A DNA stretch of 32,679 bases from Spirochaetota bacterium (GCA_011049595.1 DRHN01000134.1:1-32679); one strand, 5' to 3'. Numbered from the stretch's first letter, positions 1 to 7,501 are shown. Program-made: numbers and translations. Notes: generated by a model not told the origin, from the sequence alone.

Positions 1-318
1 GCCCGAGAACGTATCGGGCAGGATGTGCTTCTTGAGTCTCTGGCGTTGAATCTTTGCGTGACGCCGGGTGATGCTCTTACCTTCCTCACGGAGCCTGCGA
101 ATGTGCGGGCAGCGATCCCAGTCGAAAAACGGTTGAGCATACTTGCGGAATGTGAGATGACGTGGTCGCCCGTGAGTTTCTTGGCTCTTAAGTAACTCGA
201 TAATGAAGTCTTCGGCTTTGCTGCGGGTTTTCTGACCAGTGGTATGAAACGTTTTTTCTCCGGCAAACCGGTAATACCACACGTTATCACGCTTGAATAG
301 CAGATAGGGACGTTTCAT
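1..318 (-). CDS. Phage-type tyrosine recombinase/integrase, N-terminal part (cut by window edge)
   Basis: This open frame runs from an ATG at 318 to the left edge with no stop, giving the first 106 residues; it is absent from the ORF track because it is incomplete. The protein starts MKRPYLLFKRDNVWYYRF, a beta-strand pattern typical of the arm-binding N-terminus of phage integrases. It continues with a basic helical stretch (FFDWDRCPHIRRL, ITRRHAKIQRQRLKKHI) that matches the start of the core-binding (SAM-like) domain as I remember it from spirochaete integrases. The catalytic domain would lie left of the window, so activity cannot be judged. The gene lies about 100 bp downstream of the 3' end of a tRNA-Arg gene on the same strand, the usual place for the int gene of an element integrated into a tRNA. 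It appears somewhat more GC-rich than the AT-rich spacers around it (estimate by eye). Confidence 0.8.
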   Translation of the reverse strand, partial: MKRPYLLFKRDNVWYYRFAGEKTFHTTGQKTRSKAEDFIIELLKSQETHGRPRHLTFRKYAQPFFDWDRCPHIRRLREEGKSITRRHAKIQRQRLKKHILPDTFSG

Positions 319-401
319 GTAAAAATTCTTTTCCCATTTTTTTCACAGAGTGTGTTGAAGCCGGAGCCTGTAAAGCAGGGAACGAACGGATAAAAAGTTA
401 T

Positions 402-417
402 GGTAAAATAAATTACC
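402..417 (-). terminator. Possible weak terminator after tRNA-Arg
   Basis: A short hairpin (GGTAA / TTACC with a 6-nt loop) lies directly after the tRNA 3' end. Reading on the minus strand it is followed a few bases later by TTTTT. The stem is short and AT-rich, so this is a weak candidate. It would separate tRNA transcription from the integrase. Confidence 0.3.
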
Positions 418-419
418 TT

Positions 420-493
420 CGGGCAATACAGGATTCGAACCTGCGACCTCTGGCTCCGGAGGCCAGCGCTCTATCCAGCTGAGCTAATTGCCC
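420..493 (-). tRNA. tRNA-Arg (anticodon CCG)
   Basis: On the minus strand the sequence folds as a full cloverleaf. The acceptor GGGCAAT pairs with ATTGCCC, the D-stem is GCTC/GAGC, and the anticodon stem is CTGGC/GCCAG with loop CTCCGGA. The T-arm is GCAGG-TTCGAAT-CCTGT. Anticodon CCG reads CGG (Arg). The discriminator base is G and no CCA is encoded, so the end must be added by a nucleotidyltransferase. The gene is intact. The integrase fragment starts about 100 bp beyond its 3' end, which suggests the 3' half of this tRNA is the attachment site of an integrated element and was restored on integration; the second att copy would lie left of the window. Confidence 0.95.
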
Positions 494-594
494 TGTAAAA
501 TACTTCGATAATAATTTTTTTGTCGTAATATCCGGATAAAACAGTATAAACCGAAGGGAGCATTATGTCAAAGCATTTTCCAGGCTTGTAAAAA

Positions 595-1587
595 TCAAAT
601 TCTATCGGGCACCAGCTGACCGCACGCGGCCCGTATGTCCGCTCCTCTCCGGTATCTTTCAGACACCTCGATCCCGCGGTCCTTAAGGATTGTTTTAAAC
701 TGGTTTACTTTACCCGCACGGGGAGCACAAAGGTCGTTACCGTCAACTGGGTTAAACCTTATAACATTGACGTGGGTTCCCGCCTGTTTTGCGAAATCGG
801 CCAGCGCGTGCGCGTCCTTTGTTGTGTCATTTACATCCTTAATTATGGTGTACTCGATGCTGACCCGCCTTTTTGTTTTTTCCCGGTAGAAGATGACGGC
901 CTTTTTGAGTGCTTTAAGATCATTATATTTCGAAATAGGGATGAGTTTTATTCTTTTTTCCTCGATAGCGGATCCGAGCGACACCGCAAGCCTTGGTCTT
1001 AACCCTGACAGCGCGAGGTCGTGTATCTTTTTGACAATGCCGCAAGTGGAGACCGTTATTTTCCTGAAGCCGATGCCGGCGTCGTGAAGCATCTCAATGG
1101 TTTTTTTGACATTTGTATAATTTAACAGGGGTTCACCCATTCCCATGAACAGGATGCTGTCAGGTATTTTATGTAGCTTGATAAGTGAATAAATTTCATT
1201 GATGATCTCCTCTTTGGTCAGGTTTTTAATAAGCCCTATCCTGCCTGTTGCACAGAACAGGCACCTTGCCGGACAGCCGGCTTGAGAAGATATGCAAAAC
1301 GAAGTCCGGCCGTTTCTGTCGGAGAGAACTACGGCTTCTATACAGGTTTTATCAATCGGAAAGCTGTATTTCACCGCGCTCCTGTCTCCGGAATAAACAA
1401 TTTTTATGGGCTTGAAATAATCAAGCACAAATTCCTCATTTAAAAGTTTTCTCAAGCTCAGAGGCAGGTCCGTCATTTCGTCGAAATTTTCCGCAAATCT
1501 GTTATAGATCCATTTATAAAGCTGGATTCCGTGGAAGTTCCTGTAGCCTCGGTCCAGGCAGTAATGCTCTAGCTCTGCTCCGGTCAT
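595..1587 (-). CDS. rlmN: 23S rRNA (adenine2503-C2)-methyltransferase RlmN
   Basis: This is a radical-SAM methyltransferase that adds a C2 methyl to A2503 of 23S rRNA (members also modify A37 of some tRNAs). The 330-aa length is usual for the family. The iron-sulphur motif CxxxCxxC is visible as CPARCLFC (Cys105, 109, 112). MGMGEPLLNY is the family GEPLxN motif, and the C-terminal catalytic Cys lies in AACGQL (Cys322). The N-terminal region (GIQLYKWIYNRF) matches the RlmN accessory domain. Cfr is less likely because the AACGQL ending and surrounding motifs are RlmN-like. The start is ATG at 1587. The gene stands alone on the minus strand between the tRNA and a repeat element that separates it from the upstream TPR gene. 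Confidence 0.95.
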   Translation of the reverse strand: MTGAELEHYCLDRGYRNFHGIQLYKWIYNRFAENFDEMTDLPLSLRKLLNEEFVLDYFKPIKIVYSGDRSAVKYSFPIDKTCIEAVVLSDRNGRTSFCISSQAGCPARCLFCATGRIGLIKNLTKEEIINEIYSLIKLHKIPDSILFMGMGEPLLNYTNVKKTIEMLHDAGIGFRKITVSTCGIVKKIHDLALSGLRPRLAVSLGSAIEEKRIKLIPISKYNDLKALKKAVIFYREKTKRRVSIEYTIIKDVNDTTKDAHALADFAKQAGTHVNVIRFNPVDGNDLCAPRAGKVNQFKTILKDRGIEVSERYRRGADIRAACGQLVPDRI

Positions 1588-1634
1588 TCCTATGATACTT
1601 TTTTTTGGTATTGTTTTAGAAATTGAGTTGTTCC

Positions 1635-1713
1635 TAATTAGTTTTTGATAACAACGCCGGGAGACCCGGTAAACTTCGGGGAACCCGACGATGTCGAGCC
1701 TGCCCGACTGGAA
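1635..1713. repeat. Intergenic hairpin repeat, copy A
   Basis: The element begins TAATTAGTTTTTGATAAC and contains CCGGG-AGA-CCCGG followed by TCGGG-GAA-CCCGA, two perfect 5-bp hairpins with 3-nt loops, then an imperfect third (GTCGAG...CCCGAC). The left part and core match the reverse complement of copy B almost base for base. It sits between the TPR gene and rlmN, in the untranslated gap. The right boundary is less clear than the left. See copies B, D and E and the family finding. Confidence 0.7.
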
Positions 1714-1717
1714 AACA

Positions 1718-2824
1718 TTATTTGTGGTGTATTAGCAGTTTCATCCTGTTTTTTATATTCTCATTGTTTATCCCTTTTTTCAGCGCGCTGCTCAATATAT
1801 CAATGGCTTTATCTCTTTCATTCATCTCATCATAGCATTCAGACAGCAGAAGCGTGATCTGTATATTAAGTCCCGATAGATTTTCCAGCTGGGTAAGATT
1901 TTCGATGGCTGCCGTATAGTTTTTTTCTTTTTTCTCAAGTATGCTCAGACCCAGGATGGCGTAGTAATCAAACTCCCTTTCAATAGCCTTCTTGTAATAA
2001 AACTTGGCGGTTTTCAGATTTCCGAGGTTCCGGTAGGAATCTCCCACACGAGTGAGGATCTTTTTGTTGTGCGGGTCATTTTCGAGTATTTTACGCCAGT
2101 ATTCGGTTGCTTTTTCATAATCTTTTAACCCTCTGTAAGAATCGGCTATGCCGTAAAGGGCGTAAAAGTTTCGATTCTCCACTTCAAGAGCCTTGTAAAA
2201 ATATTTTAAGGCATGGCTGAACTCACGTAGTTTTCTGTAGCAGTTGCCTGTATTGGTCAATACCTTTACATCATCAGGTTCAATTTCAAGAAGCTGGTGC
2301 CAGTAAGAAAGAGATGTGTGGTAATCGTTCAATTCGAAATGTAATAATCCAAGGCCTGAAAGAACATAGGGGTTCTTTCTGTCGATAGAAAAGGATTTAT
2401 CATACCATGTAAGAGCTTTTTTCGGTATCTTTTTTTTCCGGTAGGTGTCGGCAAGGCGCGTGATTATAGCAATGTCGAACTCATTCTCACTGTAGGACAG
2501 GTATTCTTCCCAGATCTTTATCGCGTCATTGAAACGGTTAAGTCCTCTATAAGCGTCCGCGATACCGATTAGCGCGAACTTGTTCAGCGGCTCGGCCGAG
2601 AGTGCGAGTTGATAAAAATCCACCGCCTCGTTATATTTTCTTCCGGATCTTTTCGAGTCTCCCATTCCAACAAGAGCATAGATATTTTTTTTATCCATCC
2701 CGAGTATTTTTTGGAACTCTCCTTCTGCTTCCTCCAGCCGTTTTTCTCTCAAAAGGCGATAACCGGATTTGGAAAGTTCAGGAATTTTCTGCCACTGTTC
2801 ATGATCTTTTTTTTGTTTTTTCAT
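1718..2824 (-). CDS. Tetratricopeptide-repeat protein
   Basis: This 368-aa protein is built almost entirely of about nine to ten 34-residue TPR units. Examples of the repeated pattern are NPYVLSGLGLLHFELNDYHTSLSYWHQLLEIEP and its neighbours, with the typical G/A/P spacing. There is no signal peptide or membrane segment and the N-terminus is highly charged (MKKQKKDHEQWQ), so a cytoplasmic scaffold or chaperone-like role is likely. TPR proteins bind partner proteins; the partner cannot be read from the sequence. It is on the minus strand upstream of rlmN, separated by repeat A. Similar TPR proteins are common in spirochaetes. The specific function is unknown. Confidence 0.85.
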   Translation of the reverse strand: MKKQKKDHEQWQKIPELSKSGYRLLREKRLEEAEGEFQKILGMDKKNIYALVGMGDSKRSGRKYNEAVDFYQLALSAEPLNKFALIGIADAYRGLNRFNDAIKIWEEYLSYSENEFDIAIITRLADTYRKKKIPKKALTWYDKSFSIDRKNPYVLSGLGLLHFELNDYHTSLSYWHQLLEIEPDDVKVLTNTGNCYRKLREFSHALKYFYKALEVENRNFYALYGIADSYRGLKDYEKATEYWRKILENDPHNKKILTRVGDSYRNLGNLKTAKFYYKKAIEREFDYYAILGLSILEKKEKNYTAAIENLTQLENLSGLNIQITLLLSECYDEMNERDKAIDILSSALKKGINNENIKNRMKLLIHHK

Positions 2825-2949
2825 AGATCCTTCTTTTACTTTTGCGCTTCTTCATAGTCCAAATACCTGGCTTTTGGCTTCCAGGTTAAAAGGGAATTTT
2901 ACCTAAATCTGTTGAAACGTCCGGCAAGCAATAAAATGAGATCTACCAG

Positions 2950-3025
2950 CTCTTGTTCAGGTGCCCGGCTTAGTCGGGTTCCCCGAAGTTGCCGGGTCTC
3001 CCGGAGTGGCACCATGAACTAATTA
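2950..3025. repeat. Intergenic hairpin repeat, copy B
   Basis: The element spans CTTGTTCAGGTGCC on the left to GGCACCATGAACTAATTA on the right, an imperfect terminal inverted repeat. The core carries TCGGG-TTC-CCCGA and CCGGG-TCT-CCCGG, the same double hairpin as copy A in opposite orientation. The right end TAATTA overlaps the 3' end of the neighbouring 91-aa gene: its TAG stop (3019-3021, minus strand) lies inside the repeat terminus. It sits in the roughly 195-bp gap between two minus-strand genes. Confidence 0.75.
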
Positions 3026-3294
3026 CCCTCGTTCAGCCAATTTTTCAGGACAAGTGCCATGCGCTCAGTAAGTTCACGAATTCTTTTTTCATATTTTGCT
3101 TCAAGATAAAGATTTAAGGCTTTGAAGACATTTTTCTGGTCAAAATAATAATAATCCCCGATTCTTATCAACCCATCCTTATAAGCTGTAGTAACAAAGA
3201 TTTTTTCCGCCTTCTCAATGTCCCCGTCATTTAACAACTCGTTTCCTTTTCTTATAAGCAAAATCCTTTCTTTGGGGGTCAGCACTTTTTCCAT
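3019..3294 (-). CDS. Small conserved-type hypothetical protein, TPR-like
   Basis: This 91-aa protein starts MEKVLTPKERILLIRKGNELL and has helical pairs resembling one and a half TPR units (GDIEKAEKIFVTT, then YYYFDQKNVFKALNLYLEA). I recall near-identical N-termini (MEKVLTPKERI...) in small spirochaete hypotheticals, so this is probably a conserved lineage protein, but I cannot name a function. No signal peptide or membrane segment is visible. It lies upstream of the larger TPR gene on the same strand, and its stop codon is provided by the terminus of repeat B. The start ATG at 3294 faces the AT-rich divergent promoter region shared with rsmE. Confidence 0.75.
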   Translation of the reverse strand: MEKVLTPKERILLIRKGNELLNDGDIEKAEKIFVTTAYKDGLIRIGDYYYFDQKNVFKALNLYLEAKYEKRIRELTERMALVLKNWLNEGN

Positions 3295-3451
3295 AAATAT
3301 AGTTTATATTGTAATCAAGGTTTTTTCAATAAAGATAGTATAAAAATGACATTAAATGGCTGAATTTAATCAGATTTCAGTATATATTTAAAACAATCGA
3401 CCAAACTCAGGGTTTCATTGATTTAAAAATTAATTTTTATCTTTATTCGAA

Positions 3452-3480
3452 TTGACTTAAATATAGAGAATTCTTAATTT
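3452..3480 (+). promoter_or_regulatory. Candidate sigma70-type promoter for rsmE cluster
   Basis: TTGACT, a 17-bp spacer and TAATTT lie in the very AT-rich 216-bp gap between the divergent 91-aa gene and rsmE. The expected transcript would begin about 20-25 nt before the rsmE ATG. No other comparable hexamer pair was found nearer. The rest of this gap shows no gene. Confidence 0.4.
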
Positions 3481-3510
3481 ATTTTAGGTAATTAACTTAG
3501 ATATCCTGCC

Positions 3511-4269
3511 ATGAAGAATATATTTCTGGACTTAAATTGTTTACACGGCGATAAGGTGATTATCAGTGATGATGATTTTCACTACCTGAAAAATGTCAGA
3601 AGAATAAGAAAAGGAAATACTCTGGATGCGGTGATCGGGGACGGAAAATACCGGCTTGTTGTCTCAAATGTAGATAAAAAAAGTCTTGAGTGTGATATTG
3701 TTGCCGGCAGAAAAACAAGAAATGAAAACATTGTGCGCATTCAAGTGTTTCAGGGCTTGTTAAAGGCGAAAAAAATGGACTTTGTCGTCTCAAAACTTAG
3801 TGAGCTCGGTGTGGAAGCACTGTTTCCCCTCAATACCTCCAGGACTGTACCGGTGGTAGACCCCCGCGGCAGCAGGTCTGAACGGTGGCGGAAGATAGCG
3901 GCGGAGGGATCCAAGATATCAGGTATTGAGACTGTCATGCAGGTCAAAGACCCTGTTGATATATGCAAGATAAGGGGCGACTTTAAGTCTGAAGGACTTC
4001 CGGTGGAAGGGAAACAGGCACTGATAGTGTTCAGCACTGCTTATACCGGCTGCCATATTAAACAGCTGCTAGATACACTCGACTTTTCACATGATATGAT
4101 GTTCAGCCTTTTCTTCGGCCCGGAGGGCGGCTTTTCAAACAAAGAAATAAAATCACTCCTTGATATAAACGGGATACCGGTTTCAATGGGGGGTCTGGTT
4201 TTACGGTCAGAGACCGCGACAGTTGTAGGTGCCGGGTTTGTCCGGTTATATTATTCATTCAGAAATTAA
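3511..4269 (+). CDS. rsmE: 16S rRNA (uracil1498-N3)-methyltransferase RsmE
   Basis: RsmE is a SPOUT-fold enzyme that methylates N3 of U1498 in 16S rRNA using SAM. The 252-aa length is normal. The N-terminal PUA-like part has the family pattern (ISDDDFHYLKNVRRIRKGN). The C-terminal trefoil-knot SAM site shows FFGPEGGFSNKE and LRSETA, both diagnostic. KKMDFVVSKLSELGVEALFPL is the usual mid-protein motif. The start is ATG at 3511 with no clear Shine-Dalgarno sequence (CCTGCC immediately upstream), so translation may begin from a short leader. It heads a same-strand group with three degenerate sugar-enzyme genes. Confidence 0.95.
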   Translation: MKNIFLDLNCLHGDKVIISDDDFHYLKNVRRIRKGNTLDAVIGDGKYRLVVSNVDKKSLECDIVAGRKTRNENIVRIQVFQGLLKAKKMDFVVSKLSELGVEALFPLNTSRTVPVVDPRGSRSERWRKIAAEGSKISGIETVMQVKDPVDICKIRGDFKSEGLPVEGKQALIVFSTAYTGCHIKQLLDTLDFSHDMMFSLFFGPEGGFSNKEIKSLLDINGIPVSMGGLVLRSETATVVGAGFVRLYYSFRN

Positions 4270-4333
4270 CTATTGAAAACCGGGATTATGATAATCAAAG
4301 GTAGTTATTTCCGGAAAAAATAAGGTTCAAAGT

Positions 4334-5071
4334 ATGACAAGAGAAAGAATATTGGGGATCCCTTATGATAATTTAACCATGGAAAGTATGATCTCGAGAG
4401 TTGAACATTTTTTTCGTGAAAATAAACCCCGCATAGTTGTGCTCCTTTCTCTTCCATTATTAATGACTGCCCGGCGTATAAAACTTATCAAGATGCTTCT
4501 GGAAAGGGCTGACCTTATAATCCCGACAGGAAAGCACATATACCGTGCTGCGAAACTATTAAAAAGGCCTCTTGTTGAGACGATCGACCCATCGGTTTTT
4601 GTGAAAAAATTGATGCTTCAATCTGTTGAGCTTGGAAAAAAAGTGTATTTGTTTGGAGGAAAAGGTAATACCATTGATAGAGCATACGATAATCTCAAAA
4701 AGGAGATTTCAAAGCTCTTTGTCATCGGCCGACACAAAGCCAACTACAATAAGCGGGAGCATGATGATATCATCAAGGCCATCGGAAAGGCTTCGCCGGA
4801 TTACTTTTTCATCGGGATAGGATCACCCGATGAAGAGAAGTGGATATTAGAAAATCAAAAGGAAATAAATGCCGGTATTATTGTACTTATTGAAGGGTTG
4901 TTTGATCTATTTGCCGGGAATATTAAAAAGGGAGTAAGGTATAAAAACCTGTTAATCGAAACGAAGGTCACAAACCGGAACATCCCTCACCCTCATTCTT
5001 TGAAAAAGTTGTGGATGGTCCCGGTCTATGTTATCGCTGTATTTATTGAAAGGATATTCTGGAAAAAATAA
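4334..5071 (+). CDS. WecG/TagA/CpsF-family glycosyltransferase-like protein, active-site motifs altered
   Basis: The overall pattern matches GT26 (WecG/TagA/CpsF), enzymes that add N-acetylmannosamine-type sugars to lipid-linked carriers. It includes ERILGIPYDNLTMESMISRV at the start, VYLFGGKGNTIDRAYDNL in the middle and SPDYFFIGIGSPDEEKWI later. However, the canonical PDGxGV segment, which holds the proposed catalytic Asp in TagA, reads IPTGKHI here. The preceding TxN region reads VLLSLPLLMTARR. I recall the same kind of change (IPISKS) in Treponema homologues, so this is probably a spirochaete subfamily rather than a decaying gene. The C-terminus ends in a hydrophobic stretch (MVPVYVIAVFIERIF) that could contact the membrane. 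The stop is 2 bp before the next gene. Confidence 0.8.
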   Translation: MTRERILGIPYDNLTMESMISRVEHFFRENKPRIVVLLSLPLLMTARRIKLIKMLLERADLIIPTGKHIYRAAKLLKRPLVETIDPSVFVKKLMLQSVELGKKVYLFGGKGNTIDRAYDNLKKEISKLFVIGRHKANYNKREHDDIIKAIGKASPDYFFIGIGSPDEEKWILENQKEINAGIIVLIEGLFDLFAGNIKKGVRYKNLLIETKVTNRNIPHPHSLKKLWMVPVYVIAVFIERIFWKK

Positions 5072-5073
5072 TA

Positions 5074-6210
5074 ATGGCTCAACTGACAGTATTGATACTG
5101 ATTCAAAATAAGGAAGAAGGTTTATTATCAATTGCCGATCACAGGGAAAAGTCTCTGGTCCCCGTGCTTGGCGGGGCCAAAGTAATTGACTATTATATAG
5201 ATCCTGTTCTTTCATCTCCTTTTGACAGGATCAAGATATTAATTGACAGAGATATGACAGGGATCAAGGATTATCTTATTTATACGTACAATTCCAACAA
5301 GATCAGGATCATAAGTGAGAAGGATATATTTCAATCGTTTTTGGACCTTTTAAGACTTAAAAAGGGCGACGGGATGCTGATTTTACGTGCGGGGGGGCTG
5401 TTCCTGCCTGACTGGAAAGATTTCCCGGAGTTTTTGAAAAAAATTCCTTCCGGTACTTATAAAATTACGACTAAAAACAAACATACCATCGGATATTTTC
5501 TGAGAGAAACCAAATTTGCCCGGAAATTAAAGAATTTCGGGCCTTCCATCGACTCAACATCCCCCAAAACGGATCAATTGTGGGATGTCCTGGTAAATGC
5601 TTTTGAAACAACCGCGAAAATTAAGGAATACGATGCAAAGTACCTGGGTCTATTGACAGCATTTGAATATTATACTGTTCATTTTTCATTGATGCGGAAT
5701 ATCGAGGAGTTTAATAATTACAGAAATTATCTGTCTTCGGCGTCTGTAAACGATGAAAACCTTGCACGGATACTGGGTTCTGGTTTTGTAAAAAACTCGC
5801 ATATTTCATCGTCATGTTCGATCGAAGGGTATGTTGAAGGCTCGATCATATTTTCAAATGTTAAAGTGGGAAAGAATGCCCGTGTTCTGAACTCTGTTAT
5901 TATGAACAATAACTACATTGGAGAAAGGGCTGTGATCCAGAACGCGATAGTATGTGACAACAGCGAGCTGTTTTCCAGGGTCTCTCCAAACATCGGGGAG
6001 GATGCCCGCATTGGTGAAGATGATTGTACAGGCGCCAATGTTCTTTATCCGGGACAGATATACGGCGGAGTTACTTTAATCGGCCAGAATGTTGAGATAC
6101 CAAAAGGATTTAAGATATCAAGGAATTGTTATATTGCTTCGGGCGTGGATAAATCAACACTTAGGTTCAGAAACAGAGTAAAAGTCGGTGATTCGGTATT
6201 GCCTGCGTGA
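5074..6210 (+). CDS. GlgC/GlgD-like nucleotidyltransferase homologue, degenerate N-terminal site
   Basis: The 378-aa length and two-part layout match ADP-glucose pyrophosphorylase relatives: a Rossmann-type N-terminal domain and a C-terminal left-handed beta-helix of hexapeptide repeats (EGSIIFSNVKVGKNARVLNSVIM... from about residue 245). The nucleotide-binding GGxGxRL loop is missing; at that place the protein reads LIQNKEEGLLSIADHREKSLVPVLGG. This is closer to GlgD, the non-catalytic regulatory partner in Firmicutes, than to GlgC. No GlgC partner is in this window. It starts 2 bp after the WecG-like gene, so the two are translationally linked. The product is likely cytoplasmic; a sugar-sensing or scaffold role is inference. 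Confidence 0.7.
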   Translation: MAQLTVLILIQNKEEGLLSIADHREKSLVPVLGGAKVIDYYIDPVLSSPFDRIKILIDRDMTGIKDYLIYTYNSNKIRIISEKDIFQSFLDLLRLKKGDGMLILRAGGLFLPDWKDFPEFLKKIPSGTYKITTKNKHTIGYFLRETKFARKLKNFGPSIDSTSPKTDQLWDVLVNAFETTAKIKEYDAKYLGLLTAFEYYTVHFSLMRNIEEFNNYRNYLSSASVNDENLARILGSGFVKNSHISSSCSIEGYVEGSIIFSNVKVGKNARVLNSVIMNNNYIGERAVIQNAIVCDNSELFSRVSPNIGEDARIGEDDCTGANVLYPGQIYGGVTLIGQNVEIPKGFKISRNCYIASGVDKSTLRFRNRVKVGDSVLPA

Positions 6211-6293
6211 TCAAACCTTTTCTGTTCAAACTAAAAAGTGAATTGGCTGTAGTTTCAACTAATGAGACCTTTTAATGAATGCTGGTAAATCAA

Positions 6294-7319
6294 ATGATTA
6301 AATTTTACAAACCGTCCATAGGGAAAAAAGATCTTGAATCTGTTTTGTACTGCATGATCGGTGATGACCTGAGGCCGGGTGATCACCTGAAGACTTTTTC
6401 ATCGATGCTTTGCAGGGAGCTGGACCTGTCCAATACAATTGTTTTCAGCATTTATTTACACACTTTTGAGAATATTTTTCATTTGATAGATGCCGCACCA
6501 GGCGATGAGGTCATTTTACCCAGCTTTGCAAGGTACGGAATTCTGCATGCTATCGAAAAATGCCGCCTTGAACCTGTGCTGGTCGATCTCGCCGATGATT
6601 CCCTTCTGCCTTCGATTGGCCAGATCAGGAAAAAGATCAGCAAAAGCACATGCTGCCTTTTTATTCCACAGATGTTCGGCATTCCCAATGACCTCTCCGA
6701 TTATCATGAATTTCAACTGCCTCTGATAGAGGATATTGACGGATCGATCGGCTCCAGGGTAAACAGAAAACCTGTTGGAAATTTCGGTACATTCGTAACA
6801 ATGAATTTTAACGACAATTCGATGCTGGTTACAGGCGGCGGAGGGCTTGTAGCTTCCGGGGACAAGAGGCTCAAGCATCTTGCAAAATCTATTAAGGAAA
6901 ATTTATCCTATGAAGATTACCTCATGAGTGATTTTAACGCTTCGCTGGGAATATCACAGCTAAACCAGCTTAAACGGAGTCTGGAGATTAGAAGAAACAT
7001 CGGGCAGCATTACGATAACGCGGTTATGGCCTCGGGTTGTAGCCTTGTCGGGCGGGATGAGGCAAAAGAGTTGTCCTTTTCAAGCTATGTAGTGAAAACA
7101 CAAACACCGTTTAAAGATTGCAAGCAATCATTTAAGCGCTCCGGTATTCCTGTAAAGAGAGGGATCGAAAAACCGCTTCACTCTTTTCTGGACCTGGGGG
7201 TCGCTGGGTTCTCTAATACCGAAGAGATGAATAATAAACTTGTGTCATTGCCGATATATCCGGGCCTGTCAAGTGAAGATATCGAGAATATAGTTAAAGG
7301 TATAAGGACCATCCTTTAA
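6294..7319 (+). CDS. DegT/DnrJ/EryC1-family aminotransferase-like protein lacking the PLP lysine
   Basis: The fold signature is that of sugar aminotransferases of the DegT/DnrJ/EryC1/StrS family. MIKFYKPSIG is at the start, APGDEVILPSF follows, the cofactor-ring Asp sits in LIEDIDGSIGS, and GNFGTF precedes the catalytic loop. In the catalytic loop the usual Lys that binds PLP is Ser: FNDNSMLVTGGGG in place of the usual FxxxKxxTxGEGG. Without it no internal aldimine can form, so a normal transaminase reaction is not expected. I chose ATG 6294 because family members usually begin MIxFxxP; the track start at 6279 adds five residues and neither has a strong ribosome site. It follows the GlgD-like gene and probably belongs to the same transcript. 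Confidence 0.75.
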   Translation: MIKFYKPSIGKKDLESVLYCMIGDDLRPGDHLKTFSSMLCRELDLSNTIVFSIYLHTFENIFHLIDAAPGDEVILPSFARYGILHAIEKCRLEPVLVDLADDSLLPSIGQIRKKISKSTCCLFIPQMFGIPNDLSDYHEFQLPLIEDIDGSIGSRVNRKPVGNFGTFVTMNFNDNSMLVTGGGGLVASGDKRLKHLAKSIKENLSYEDYLMSDFNASLGISQLNQLKRSLEIRRNIGQHYDNAVMASGCSLVGRDEAKELSFSSYVVKTQTPFKDCKQSFKRSGIPVKRGIEKPLHSFLDLGVAGFSNTEEMNNKLVSLPIYPGLSSEDIENIVKGIRTIL

Positions 7320-7329
7320 TTTTCCATTG

Positions 7330-7347
7330 CCATATGTTTACATATGG
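7330..7347 (+). terminator. Possible weak terminator after the DegT-like gene
   Basis: CCATATG-TTTA-CATATGG is a perfect 7-bp stem with a 4-nt loop, followed by GTATTTTCG. It lies 11 bp after the stop codon of the last gene of the rsmE cluster. The stem is AT-rich and the T-run short, so the call is tentative. Confidence 0.35.
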
Positions 7348-7371
7348 GTATTTTCGTTGATCATATTTTGA

Positions 7372-7501
7372 TAATTAGTTCTTGGTAAAGAATTCATGTT
7401 TTAAATAGTTAAAGTATCTTCAAGATTATTAGCGAATTGAATAATAAGAGTTAAATAGAACTAATTATTGATTTGGTGATCTAATCACCAAGAACTAATT
7501 A
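7372..7501. repeat. MITE-like element with 15-bp perfect terminal inverted repeats (copy C)
   Basis: The element is 130 bp and AT-rich, bounded by TAATTAGTTCTTGGT and its exact reverse complement ACCAAGAACTAATTA. The right terminus fuses to a second inward-facing copy of the left end, making a perfect 24-bp palindrome at 7487-7510. No coding frame of note lies inside. The termini are the same as those of copies B and E, but the interior lacks their GC-rich hairpins. It occupies most of the 338-bp gap between the DegT-like gene and nadK; the remainder (7521-7657) is AT-rich sequence with the nadK ribosome site. Confidence 0.7.

Noticed and set aside
565-591. 8-codon ORF with AAGGGAG ribosome-like site between tRNA and rlmN
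   Set aside because: Too short, antisense to the rlmN 3' region and with no gene downstream to regulate.
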